A model generated the notes under the pieces. That model did no database searches. It was given only the letters and a program-made list of their open reading frames with translations, and was not told where the DNA came from. From Palsa-504 sp963744575 (GTDB lineage Bacteria > Actinomycetota > Actinomycetes > Streptosporangiales > Streptosporangiaceae), in the NCBI GenBank assembly GCA_963744575.1, contig CAVUUF010000013.1, positions 1 through 64,000 of the forward strand: a stretch of DNA of 64,000 nucleotides, read 5' to 3'. Positions 15,758 through 25,115 of the stretch are shown here, in pieces. Made by a program: the position numbers and the translations under genes. Position 1 is the stretch's first letter; every line of letters begins with the position of its first letter.

Positions 15758-16378
15758 TCACATGGCCGGGGTGCCCGCCGAATCAGGCCCGGCGTACCGC
15801 GCCGCGATCTCCCGCGCGGTCGCCGAGTCAGGTCCGGGCTGCGGCACGAACAGCGCCTCCCGGTAGTACCTGAGTTCCTGCACGCTTTCCCTGATGTCGG
15901 CCAGCGCCCGGTGCCCGCCGAGCTTGACCGGGGAGGCGAAGTAGGCCCGCGGGTACCAGCGCCGCGCCAGTTCCTTGATGCTGGACACGTCGACCATCCG
16001 GTAGTGCAGGTAGGCGTCGAGTTCGGGCATGTCACGGGCGATGAACCAGCGGTCGGTGGCGATCGAGTTGCCGCACAGCGGCACCCTCCTGGCCTCGGCG
16101 ACGTGCCCGCGCACGTAGCCGAGCATGATCTCCTGCGCCTCGGTGACCGCGATCCCGCCGGGCAGTTCGGCGAGCAGCCCGGAGGCGGTGTGCATCTCGC
16201 GCACCACGTCCTGCATCGACTCGAGGGCCTCGGCCGGCGGCTTGATGATCAGGTCGACCCCCTCGTCGAGCAGGTTGAGCTCGGCGTCGGTCACCAGGCA
16301 GGCGATCTCGATGAGGGCGTCTCGTTGGATGTCGAGCCCCGTCATCTCGCAGTCGATCCACACCAGCCGGTCTTCCAT
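15758..16378 (-). CDS. orn: Oligoribonuclease
   Basis: A 206-residue DEDDh exonuclease that degrades 2-5-nt RNA and linear dinucleotides such as pGpG to mononucleotides. The four acidic residues and His are visible: Exo I at WIDCEMTGLD, Exo II at CGNSIATDRWF, and Exo III around HRALADI, with His preceding the Asp. Cytoplasmic homodimer in characterised members. The C-terminal 20 residues beyond the core are variable and unneeded. It is next to tRNA-His, a common actinobacterial arrangement, and is the first host gene right of the integrated element. Confidence 0.95.
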   Translation of the reverse strand: MEDRLVWIDCEMTGLDIQRDALIEIACLVTDAELNLLDEGVDLIIKPPAEALESMQDVVREMHTASGLLAELPGGIAVTEAQEIMLGYVRGHVAEARRVPLCGNSIATDRWFIARDMPELDAYLHYRMVDVSSIKELARRWYPRAYFASPVKLGGHRALADIRESVQELRYYREALFVPQPGPDSATAREIAARYAGPDSAGTPAM

Positions 16379-16547
16379 GTCTCAAAGAGTATGGCCTCGG
16401 CTGCCGTCTCCTGCCAGCAGGGAAACCCTTTTTGGCCGAACGAGTCGGCTCGACGTCTCCCGACCGTCCCCGGGGCGCCCGGGCAGGCGCCGCCTGCCCT
16501 CCTCGCATCGTCGCCCGGCGGCCAGCTGCCCGGCAGCGCGGAAGCGG

Positions 16548-17243
16548 TCAGACCGCCGCGGCGCTCAGGTCCGGGAGTTCGCGCGCGGTGCGCGGGCCCA
16601 GCCGGATGGGGGACCCGCTGACCGCGGCGGGTTCGGGCAGTTCGCCGGTGATGCTGACGTCCAGCCGGGTGAGGTGGTCGATGTCGATGCCGCCCGGGCC
16701 GATGTTGTCGCACTCCGGCACCTGGGAGGCGCCGTAGTGACCGCCGCGGGCCCATAGCGCCCGGCTGCGGGGCCGGTTCAGCTGCCGGAACGGGGCCGGC
16801 TGCCCGGCCGGCCAGCGGCGCGGGATCTGCCATGAGTCGAGCCAGCCGAGGATGGCGGCCAGGCCGATCATCTGGAAGCTGGTGAACGGCTCCCGGGGCG
16901 TGCCGAGCACGCCGATCTGCACGCACCGGCGGCCTTCGCGGTTCACGCTGGCCACCTGGTCCGGCAGCTGGTCCGGCGCGTAGTCCAGGTACTCCGGTGA
17001 GCCGAGCGCGCAGCCGGCCCGGACGATCGGCAGCAGTTGCGCGATGTCACCGGTCAGCGGGTCCCACACCAGGTGCGTCGGCCGGTTCTCCTGGTTGAGC
17101 CGCTGCGCGGCCGACCAGACAGAAACGACGCGCGGGTCAGCGCCCAGCGTCAGCCACACCACCCGTGGTGCTCCCCCCTTGAGTTGTCCCCCGTCGGTCT
17201 GGGCTCGGATGCATCTGGCGCCCGGCATCCACGCGTCGGCCAA
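16548..17243 (-). CDS. Peptidoglycan amidase/endolysin-like protein
   Basis: A 231-residue protein that resembles actinobacterial PGRP/amidase-fold proteins often found beside orn. It has CIRAQTDGG near the N-terminus, a central HLVWDPLTGDIAQLLP, then VQIGVLG, MIGLAAILGWLDSWQIPRRWPAG and the C-terminal GGHYGASQVPECDNIGPGGIDI, close to the HYGHSQVPENxHGDPG stretch of those proteins. No signal peptide. TTG 17243 is chosen as start because GGGAGGG lies six bases upstream and no ATG/GTG fits better. The substrate assignment rests on remembered similarity. Confidence 0.65.
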   Translation of the reverse strand: MADAWMPGARCIRAQTDGGQLKGGAPRVVWLTLGADPRVVSVWSAAQRLNQENRPTHLVWDPLTGDIAQLLPIVRAGCALGSPEYLDYAPDQLPDQVASVNREGRRCVQIGVLGTPREPFTSFQMIGLAAILGWLDSWQIPRRWPAGQPAPFRQLNRPRSRALWARGGHYGASQVPECDNIGPGGIDIDHLTRLDVSITGELPEPAAVSGSPIRLGPRTARELPDLSAAAV

Positions 17244-17374
17244 AGGGTTCCCTCCCGGTATCCATCGGTCTAGACCTTCTAGCTCCCTTAACCTGCTTAC
17301 GTCAGCATTCCTGAATAGTCCATAGCCGCGGCGTTAAGATTTTGCGTTCCGTCCGTGCAACGATTCGGTAGATC

Positions 17375-17695
17375 ATGACCGTGACCAGCGCTCCTCCGGG
17401 AATCCCCAGCCCGTCCCGCCTGGCCGGCTGGATCGGCGACAGCCTCGGCGGCGAGCCTGTCGAGCTGACCGACGTCCGGCTCATCGCGGGCGGCCGGTCG
17501 AACCTGACCTACCGGCTTACCGTGTCAGCCCGCGGCGGGGACAGGGGCCTCGTGCTCCGGGGCGGTGTGCTCGAGGGCATCTACGCGCGCTACTTGCAGC
17601 ACCAGACGGTGGGGGAGGGTTTCGAGCGGGAGGGCCTGGCCGTCCCGGCGCTGGTCGCCCGCGCGCACGACGTGCTGGATGCGGACGCCAGATAG
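17375..17695 (+). pseudogene. Phosphotransferase family protein, internally deleted
   Basis: A 106-residue frame. Residues 1-62 match the start of the APH-type phosphotransferase family, with LIAGGRSNLTYRLT (phosphate-loop region) and LVLR. Residues 63-106 match its C-terminal end (LEGIYARYLQHQTVGEGFEREG, VPALVARAHDVL). The whole middle, about 240 residues with the HGD catalytic loop and DxE metal site, is missing. The junction lies near 17560 and is in frame. The ATG at 17375 is intact, so a short protein could still be made, but it cannot be a kinase. Confidence 0.75.
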
Positions 17696-17749
17696 GAGGC
17701 AAGCCGGCGTGCACGTCACGAGCCCGGCGGCGGAGACCCCCGGCAGACG

Positions 17750-17859
17750 CCGGCGCCCCGCTCACGCCGGGCCAGAGCCCGGCGCCCCGCTCTCGCCGGG
17801 CCCTGCCGCTCGGCTCCGCCTGCCGAGCTTGCAGAGGCCCGGCGCCCCGCTTACGCCGG
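17750..17859. repeat. Three copies of a 21-bp hairpin repeat
   Basis: CCGGCGCCCCGCTCACGCCGG-type units lie at 17750-17770, 17779-17799 and 17839-17859, with only two or three base changes, always inside the 9-nt loop. Each forms a CCGGCG/CGCCGG stem. A further perfect hairpin, GCTCGGC-TCCGCCT-GCCGAGC, lies at about 17807-17827 between copies two and three. They sit between the deleted phosphotransferase and the convergent aldolase gene, and could act as terminators. Confidence 0.65.
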
Positions 17860-17896
17860 ACCTCTAAGAGAAGGACGCGCTACCGCGGCGCCAGGT

Positions 17897-18760
17897 TCAC
17901 GCGCGATCAGATAACGAACCGATCAAGCTGGCCACCTGGGCCGCGATCGCGGTGGCCGTCCCGGCGTCCGGGGGGTCGACGGTCATCCGCGCGGCCGGGC
18001 TGGACCCGGAGATCAGGCCGCGGACCTGCAGCGCGTGCTTGAGCCTGCCGATGCTCGCGCCCAGGGCGACGATCTGGTCAAGATGCCCCTGCTCAGCCGG
18101 ATCCTTGGCAAGCGCGGCGTAGAGCTCCGGGTAGGCCGAACTGCGCCCGGAGATCACGCCCGCGCCGCCGGCCCGCATCACGGCCCACGGGTCGGCGTCA
18201 TTGCCGGAGTAGATCCGCAGGCCGGGCGCCGCGGCGGCGTAGCCGGCCACGTCGGCCGAGGCCGACCCGCTGGTCTTGGCACCGGCCAGGCGTGCTGCCT
18301 CCGCCATCTCGGCGAACAGCGGCGGGGAGACGTGCAACCCGGTCCGTTCGGGGAAAATATAGGCGTAGAGCTCGGGGCCGGGTGCGGCGTCGCGGATGTG
18401 CCGGTAGTGCGCGACCAGCTCATCGGGGCGCGCGGGCAGGTAGTAGGGCGTGATCGCGGCGATGCGCGTGGCGCCGAGCGCGGCCGCCGCCTGGGCCAGC
18501 CGCCCGGCGTGCCTGGCATCCGGCGCGCCGATGTGCGCGATCACCCGGTCGGGACCCGCCTCGGCCAGCGCCAGCTCGAACAGGGACAGCCGTTCGGCGT
18601 CCTCCAGGGCGGGGAACTCGCCGGTGGTGCCCGCCACGAACAGCCCCTCCACCAGGCCGGCCACCAGCTTGTACAGTGCGCGGTTGGCGCCGGCATCCAC
18701 CTCGCCGTCGGCTGAGAACAGCGTCGGGACGGCGGAGAATATGACCGGGGCCGGGGTCAT
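17897..18760 (-). CDS. Dihydrodipicolinate synthase/N-acetylneuraminate lyase family aldolase
   Basis: A 287-residue (beta/alpha)8 class I aldolase. GTTGEFPAL is the pyruvate carboxylate-binding loop, Tyr in YAYIFPERTG is the proton relay, and the Schiff-base Lys lies in GAKTSGS. Substrate is a pyruvate-type donor; the acceptor is unknown, and nothing here says lysine biosynthesis. ATG 18760 is chosen over the longer frame to 18985 because it begins the conserved barrel and overlaps the previous gene's stop by four bases (ATGA), implying coupled translation with the membrane protein. Confidence 0.88.
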   Translation of the reverse strand: MTPAPVIFSAVPTLFSADGEVDAGANRALYKLVAGLVEGLFVAGTTGEFPALEDAERLSLFELALAEAGPDRVIAHIGAPDARHAGRLAQAAAALGATRIAAITPYYLPARPDELVAHYRHIRDAAPGPELYAYIFPERTGLHVSPPLFAEMAEAARLAGAKTSGSASADVAGYAAAAPGLRIYSGNDADPWAVMRAGGAGVISGRSSAYPELYAALAKDPAEQGHLDQIVALGASIGRLKHALQVRGLISGSSPAARMTVDPPDAGTATAIAAQVASLIGSLSDRA

Positions 18761-19242
18761 GCCGGGTGCTGCGGCTTGAAGAACTCCGACGATCCCTTCC
18801 GCCACAACAGGATGACCGCGCCCAGCCCAGCCAGCCAGGTCAGCAGCAGGAACACCAGGCCGACCACGGTCTTCGGCAGGTTGAGGGCGGCGTACAGCTC
18901 TAGGGTGGACAGCCCGAACAGCGCGCTGGACACGATCCGGGCCCAGTTCCGGCCCTGGCTGTTCGCCCGGGCCATCCAGAGCCACAGCGCGACGCTGATC
19001 ACGGCGTACACGATGTTGGAGACGATGAAGTTATTGAGCTGGGCGGCGGTGAGGCTCGAATGCGCCTTCTTGTTCGCGTCCCTGATGGTGCCGATGCTGA
19101 CCAGGAAGATGACCAGTTGAACCGTGGTGACGGCGGCGCCGACATACATGAGCTTGACCGCGTTCTGCACCGCCGGCGGCGCGGCAGGTCGCTCCGGCTC
19201 CGGCTCAACCGGCTTGTTGCTCAACGGGTAGGGCTGGTACAT
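18757..19242 (-). CDS. Four-span membrane protein, unknown function
   Basis: A 161-residue integral membrane protein. A Pro/Glu-rich N-terminus of about 25 residues precedes four hydrophobic segments at about 31-52, 74-91, 103-120 and 126-146. The overall layout resembles small actinobacterial proteins with a DUF2127- or DUF4149-like four-helix pattern, but I cannot assign a family. It is the first gene of a coupled pair with the aldolase. No catalytic motif is visible. Confidence 0.75.
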   Translation of the reverse strand: MYQPYPLSNKPVEPEPERPAAPPAVQNAVKLMYVGAAVTTVQLVIFLVSIGTIRDANKKAHSSLTAAQLNNFIVSNIVYAVISVALWLWMARANSQGRNWARIVSSALFGLSTLELYAALNLPKTVVGLVFLLLTWLAGLGAVILLWRKGSSEFFKPQHPA

Positions 19243-19359
19243 AGCGACCTCTGCTTGGTGACGATGCCGAACGAATTGCGTCCCGCTGACCTATTTGAGC
19301 TTAGTTGCTCGGCCCGGGACGGGCTATTCGCTCCTGGAGTTCGGTGATACTGAAGGGCG

Positions 19360-20190
19360 ATGACGGACGAGACCAGGACGCGCCCCGCGACACCGGACGG
19401 CCAGCAGACCCCGGCCGCCCCCGCGCCGCCGGCCGGGCGTGAGACAAGGCTGCAGATCTGGGAGATCGTCGCGGTCTTCGCCGTCTCGCTGGGCGCCAGC
19501 GGCCTGTACGCCCTGGTCAACCTGATCGGCTCGCTGACGGCGAAGCAGTCGCTGAGTAAGCAGACCACGGTGCTGAACGGCTCGTTGGCTCCCGGCCGCC
19601 CGCTGCTCGACCTGACCCTGCAGCTGATGAACGTCACGCTGTCGCTCGCGCCGGTGCTGCTCGTCTTCTACCTGCTGGCCCGGGCCGGGGAGGGACCGTC
19701 CGCGATCGGCGTCGACACCCGGCAGCCGGGCCGGGACCTGGCCAGGGGGGCCGGCCTCGCCGCCGTCATCGGTGGCAGCGGCCTGGGCCTGTACCTGATC
19801 GCCTACCACGCCGGCGTGGAGCTGAATGTCGTGGCGGAGAACCTGCCCGACGTCTGGTGGCGCATCCCGGTGCTGCTGCTGTCCGCGTTCCAGAACGCCA
19901 CCCTGGAAGAGGTCGTCGTCCTCGGGTACCTGCTGACCCGGCTGGAGCGGCTCGGCGTCCGGCCGCGGTGGGCGATCGCGATCAGCGCGGTGATCCGCGG
20001 CTCCTACCACCTGTACCAGGGCGTCGGCGGGTTCATCGGCAACGCGGTGATGGGCACGATTTTCGGCATCCTGTTCCGCCGCTGGCGCCGGGTGACGCCC
20101 ATGATCATCGCGCATTTCCTGATCGACTCGGTGGCCTTCGTCGGCTACGCGGTCCTGGCCGGCCACGTGTCCTGGCTGCCCCGTCCATGA
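19360..20190 (+). CDS. CPBP-family intramembrane metalloprotease
   Basis: A 276-residue membrane protein of the CAAX-prenyl-protease / bacteriocin-processing (Abi) family, with about eight hydrophobic segments. The Glu-Glu pair of motif 1 is in LEEVVVLGYLL, although the usual Arg after EExxx is Leu. Motif 2 His is in RGSYHLYQG, and motif 3 His in HFLIDS. Family members cleave within the membrane and confer processing or immunity functions. The start follows a 40-residue polar Pro/Ala tail. Its stop overlaps the start of the next peptidase by four bases, so the two membrane peptidases are co-translated. Confidence 0.85.
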   Translation: MTDETRTRPATPDGQQTPAAPAPPAGRETRLQIWEIVAVFAVSLGASGLYALVNLIGSLTAKQSLSKQTTVLNGSLAPGRPLLDLTLQLMNVTLSLAPVLLVFYLLARAGEGPSAIGVDTRQPGRDLARGAGLAAVIGGSGLGLYLIAYHAGVELNVVAENLPDVWWRIPVLLLSAFQNATLEEVVVLGYLLTRLERLGVRPRWAIAISAVIRGSYHLYQGVGGFIGNAVMGTIFGILFRRWRRVTPMIIAHFLIDSVAFVGYAVLAGHVSWLPRP

Positions 20191-20918
20191 CCGTGCTCGC
20201 CCGGCTCTGGGACCGGATGTCGGGCAGCCAGCCCCTGCCGCCGGCCTGGGTGATCGGGCTGACCGGACTCCTGGCCCTCGCGGTGGTGCTGGACTCGCGG
20301 TCGTGGCGGGTGGCCGGGAAGGTCATCACGATCGCGCACGAGGGCGGCCACGCGCTGGTGTCCGTGCTGTCCGGGCGGCGGCTCGACGGCATCAGGCTGC
20401 ACACGGACAGCTCCGGGGTAACCTACTCCCGCGGCAAGCGGGCCGGCCCCGGCCTGGTGCTCACCGCGGCGGCCGGTTACGTGATGCCGTCGCTGCTCGG
20501 CGCGGGTGCCGCCGGGCTGCTGGCGGCGCGGCACCTGACCGCCATGCTCTGGCTGGCCCTGGTGCTGCTCGCCGCGACGTTCCTGGCGGTCAGGAACCTG
20601 TTCGGCGCGGTCGCGGTGCTGTTCACTGCGGCCGCCGTATTCGTGGTCAGCTACTACGCCGCGCCCGCCGTGCAGGCCGGCTTCGCCTACCTGGCCGCGT
20701 GGTTCCTGCTGTTCGGCGGGGTCCGCCCGGTGCTCGAGCTGGCCCGGGGCCGCCGTCGGCGGTGGGCGCGCGGCTCCGACGCCGACCAGCTCGCCCGGCT
20801 GACCGGCGCCCCGGCCGGCTTCTGGATCACGCTCTTCGTCCTGGTCGCGTTCGCCGCGCTGATCGCCGGCGTGGGCCTGCTCATGCCGCCGGGCTGGTAC
20901 CCCGGCCCGCACGCCTGA
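20187..20918 (+). CDS. M50B-type membrane peptidase
   Basis: A 243-residue membrane protein. The zinc motif HEGGH is at about residues 53-57, in the second helix (VITIAHEGGHALVSVLSGRR), followed by GRRLDGI and a Gly/Ala-rich helix pair. This matches the peptidase M50B-like family. At least six hydrophobic segments follow, and a basic stretch (GRRRRW) lies on the cytoplasmic side. ATG 20187 overlaps the CPBP stop (ATGA). Two unrelated intramembrane peptidase families coupled in one transcript is notable, but their substrates are unknown. Confidence 0.82.
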   Translation: MTVLARLWDRMSGSQPLPPAWVIGLTGLLALAVVLDSRSWRVAGKVITIAHEGGHALVSVLSGRRLDGIRLHTDSSGVTYSRGKRAGPGLVLTAAAGYVMPSLLGAGAAGLLAARHLTAMLWLALVLLAATFLAVRNLFGAVAVLFTAAAVFVVSYYAAPAVQAGFAYLAAWFLLFGGVRPVLELARGRRRRWARGSDADQLARLTGAPAGFWITLFVLVAFAALIAGVGLLMPPGWYPGPHA

Positions 20919-21067
20919 GCCCGCCGTCCGCCCCCGGCCCGCACGCCTGAGCCAGTCAGGGCTTAGTTCGCGATTGTTTCGCACGAATCCTGAATCTCGT
21001 TGACGGTATACGACTGACATCGTTATCATCAGCCGATAGTAACGTTCTGACTACCCGAGAAGAGTCG

Positions 21068-21856
21068 ATGGCCAGGGCTTCCGCGGTCAAGATGCCTCCG
21101 GAGGCGAACGCCGCGCACGGGTGTGAGGGCGCACGCCGCGTACTCGCCCTGATGCTCACGTTCTCCGCCGACGAGAACACCCTCACCGCCCGTCAGCTCG
21201 CCGAGCGTACCGGAATCGCGCTGCCCAGCGTGTACCGCTATATCACGCTGCTGCGCGAGACCGGGCTGCTGGCCGGTGACGAGCGCGGCAGCTACCGGCT
21301 CTCGGCCCGGCTCATCGGCCTGGCCGCGGCGGCGCAGGCCGCGGAGAGCATTATCGACGTGGCCGACCCCATTATGCGTGACCTGGCCGAACGGACGGGG
21401 GAGACCGTCATCCTGGTCCGGCTCATCGGCCGCTCGGCGGTGTGCGTCCACCGGGTCGAGTCGGGCCAGCGGCTGCGTATCTCGTTCGAGGTGGGCCAGC
21501 CGCTCCCGCTCGACCGCGGCGCCAGCTCCCGGCTGCTGCTGTCCAGCCTGCCGCCGGACGTCCGCCGGGAATACCTGGCCCCGCCGGCCGAACGGGACCC
21601 CGAAGCCACCACCCTGCTGGAGAAGAAGATCCTGCTGGCCGGCCAGCAGGGCTACGCCATCAGCGAGGAAGAGATCCACCAGGGCGTGTTCGCCGTCGCC
21701 GCGCAGGTGACGCAGGGCAAGCGGATGATGGCCGCGCTCACCGTGCCGTGCCCGATGGTCCGGGCGGTCCCCGCGGAACAGCGGGTACTGCTGCTGAGCC
21801 AGGTCAGGGCGGCGGCCCGCGCCGTCGAAGACCGCCTGCGTGCCGCCCGGCGGTAA
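21068..21856 (+). CDS. IclR-family transcriptional regulator
   Basis: A 262-residue regulator. An N-terminal winged HTH at about 20-80 (LTARQLAERTGIALPSVYRYITLLRETGLL) is followed by the IclR effector-binding domain at about 95-255, with the typical VGQPLPLDRGASSRLLLSSL and GYAISEEEIHQGVFAVAAQV stretches. ATG 21068 is preceded by a GAGAAGAG-type ribosome site. It ends nine bases before the amidase gene, so the regulator probably controls its own operon with the amidase, responding to a substrate or product of that enzyme. Confidence 0.92.
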   Translation: MARASAVKMPPEANAAHGCEGARRVLALMLTFSADENTLTARQLAERTGIALPSVYRYITLLRETGLLAGDERGSYRLSARLIGLAAAAQAAESIIDVADPIMRDLAERTGETVILVRLIGRSAVCVHRVESGQRLRISFEVGQPLPLDRGASSRLLLSSLPPDVRREYLAPPAERDPEATTLLEKKILLAGQQGYAISEEEIHQGVFAVAAQVTQGKRMMAALTVPCPMVRAVPAEQRVLLLSQVRAAARAVEDRLRAARR

Positions 21857-21865
21857 CCTTCCCGC

Positions 21866-23407
21866 ATGCCGGAAATCCGCGACGCGATCCCGGGCACCCA
21901 GGTCAGCGTCAGTCAGCCGTCGCTGACCGGGCTGCAGGCCGCGATGGCCGCGGGCACACTCACCTCCACCGCGCTGACCAGCTATTACCTACAGCGCATC
22001 GACCGGCTGAACCCGGCCCTGCACGCGGTCATCACGGTCAACTCCGGCGCCGTCGCGGAGGCGGCGGCCAGCGACGCGGCCCGCGCCGCCGCGGGCGGCC
22101 CGCGCGGGCCGCTCGACGGCGTCCCCGTGCTGATCAAGGACAACATCCAGGTCACCGGCATGCCGACCACGGCGGGCTCGCCCGCGCTGCTGTCCGCCGA
22201 ACCGGACGACGCCTTCCTCGTCACCCGGCTGCGCGCGGCCGGCGCGGTGATCATCGGCAAGGCGAACCTGTCCGAGTGGGCCAACTTCCGTTCCACCCAC
22301 TCCACCAGCGGCTGGTCCACGCTCGGCGGCCAGACCGCCAACCCGTACGCGCTGGACCGCAACCCGTCCGGGTCGAGTTCTGGCTCGGCCGCCGGGGTGG
22401 CCGCCGGGCTGGCGCCGGTCGCGGTCGGCACCGAGACCGACGGCTCGATCGTCTGCCCGGCCAGCGCCTGCGGGATCGTCGGCATCAAGCCCACCAGCGG
22501 CCTGGTCAGCCGGCGCGGCATCGTGCCGATCTCGCCGGTCCAGGACACCGCCGGGCCGATGGCGGCCTGCGTCGCGGACGCGGCGGCGCTGCTGGCCGTG
22601 CTGGCCGCCGCCGACGCCGAGGACCCCGTCTCGGCGGCCGAGACTGAATTGGCCGAACGAGCCGGGCTCGACTCTTCCGGCGCCTCGTACCTGCCCGGCC
22701 TGGCTGTCGCCGCGCTGGAGGGCGCCCGGCTGGGCATCTGGCGGGACGCCTCGGCCGCGGCCGGGGCCGCCACCACCGCGGTGCTGGACGAGACGGTGGC
22801 CCGGCTGCGCTCGCACGGCGCCATCGTCACCGACCCGCTGTCGCTGCCCGAGGCGGAGAAGATCACCGAGCCGGAGTTCGCCGCGCTGCGCCACGAGTTC
22901 AAGTACGGGATCAACGCCTACCTGGCCTACGTCGCGGAATTCAGCGCGGGCGCGTCGCTGCCCGGCACGCTGGCCGAGCTGATCGACTTCAACAAGCGAA
23001 ACGCGGACCTGGTGCTCTCCCGGTTCGGCCAGGAGATCTTCGAGCAGGCCGAAGCGACCAGCGGCGACCTGTCCGACCCCGGCTACGTGTCCGCGCGGCG
23101 GGACGCCACCCGGCTGGCCCGCACCGCCGTCTCCACGCCGCTGGCCGACCACGGGCTCGACGCCATCGTGGCGCTGACCGCCAACCCGGCCTGCCTGACC
23201 GACTACGTGCTCGGCGACCACGACGTGTTCCACACCTCGGGCCCGGCCGCCGTGGCCGGCTGCCCGTCGGTCACGGTCCCGGCCGGGTCCGTGTCCGGCC
23301 TCCCGGTCGGCGTGTCGTTCTTCGGCCCGCGCTGGACCGAGCCCCGGCTGATCGCCCTGGCCTACGCCCTCGAGCAGGCCACCCAGCCCCGCCACCCCCC
23401 TCCCTAG
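21866..23407 (+). CDS. Amidase signature family hydrolase
   Basis: A 513-residue amidase-signature enzyme that hydrolyses amides, using a Ser-cisSer-Lys triad. Lys lies in VLIKDNIQV, the cis-Ser in the Gly/Ser-rich loop NPSGSSSGSAAGVAAG, and the nucleophile Ser in TETDGSIVCPA. The length and order fit the family (GatA/fatty-acid amide hydrolase-like), but GatA is excluded by the lack of gatC/gatB nearby. Transcribed with the IclR regulator, so it is probably a catabolic amidase. The specific substrate is unknown. Confidence 0.9.
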   Translation: MPEIRDAIPGTQVSVSQPSLTGLQAAMAAGTLTSTALTSYYLQRIDRLNPALHAVITVNSGAVAEAAASDAARAAAGGPRGPLDGVPVLIKDNIQVTGMPTTAGSPALLSAEPDDAFLVTRLRAAGAVIIGKANLSEWANFRSTHSTSGWSTLGGQTANPYALDRNPSGSSSGSAAGVAAGLAPVAVGTETDGSIVCPASACGIVGIKPTSGLVSRRGIVPISPVQDTAGPMAACVADAAALLAVLAAADAEDPVSAAETELAERAGLDSSGASYLPGLAVAALEGARLGIWRDASAAAGAATTAVLDETVARLRSHGAIVTDPLSLPEAEKITEPEFAALRHEFKYGINAYLAYVAEFSAGASLPGTLAELIDFNKRNADLVLSRFGQEIFEQAEATSGDLSDPGYVSARRDATRLARTAVSTPLADHGLDAIVALTANPACLTDYVLGDHDVFHTSGPAAVAGCPSVTVPAGSVSGLPVGVSFFGPRWTEPRLIALAYALEQATQPRHPPP

Positions 23408-23559
23408 CCCCCAGCATCCGCTAACCCACTCCACCCGCGCGCCACCCCCCCGCCCGCCGGGTAGCGAACGTCCCGTGATCGTCCCTTGCGTCACACTGGC
23501 CCCAAGAGTTGTCGCGGGCGGGGACGGCCTGGCCACGGCCGCACGATAACCTGACGAGC

Positions 23560-24951
<1,392 letters not shown>

Positions 24952-25037
24952 CCGTACCCCGGTGGGAAACACGGCGCAAAGGCCGGGCCCCAGGGCAGAC
25001 AGGCGCAAAAACGGCCGCCTGTCAAATCATTGCCCGC

Positions 25038-25073
25038 GCCCTGTGGATAAATTTTCCGAGTTATCCACAGGGC
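25038..25073. promoter_or_regulatory. Inverted pair of DnaA boxes in a 13-bp inverted repeat
   Basis: TGTGGATAA at 25042-25050 and TTATCCACA at 25061-25069 are both perfect DnaA boxes in opposite orientation. They are part of perfect 13-bp arms (25038-25050 and 25061-25073) around a 10-nt AT-rich centre ATTTTCCGAG. Could be a DnaA-regulated site or simply the mshC terminator; the DUF4192 gene starts 43 bases downstream. Confidence 0.6.
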
Positions 25074-25115
25074 GCAGATGCCGGGACACCGCCCGGCCCG
25101 CCGCAGGCTGGCGGA

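Noticed and set aside
17750..17859. CRISPR array
   Set aside because: Only three units, spacing 29 and 60 bp, strongly self-complementary, no leader or cas gene.
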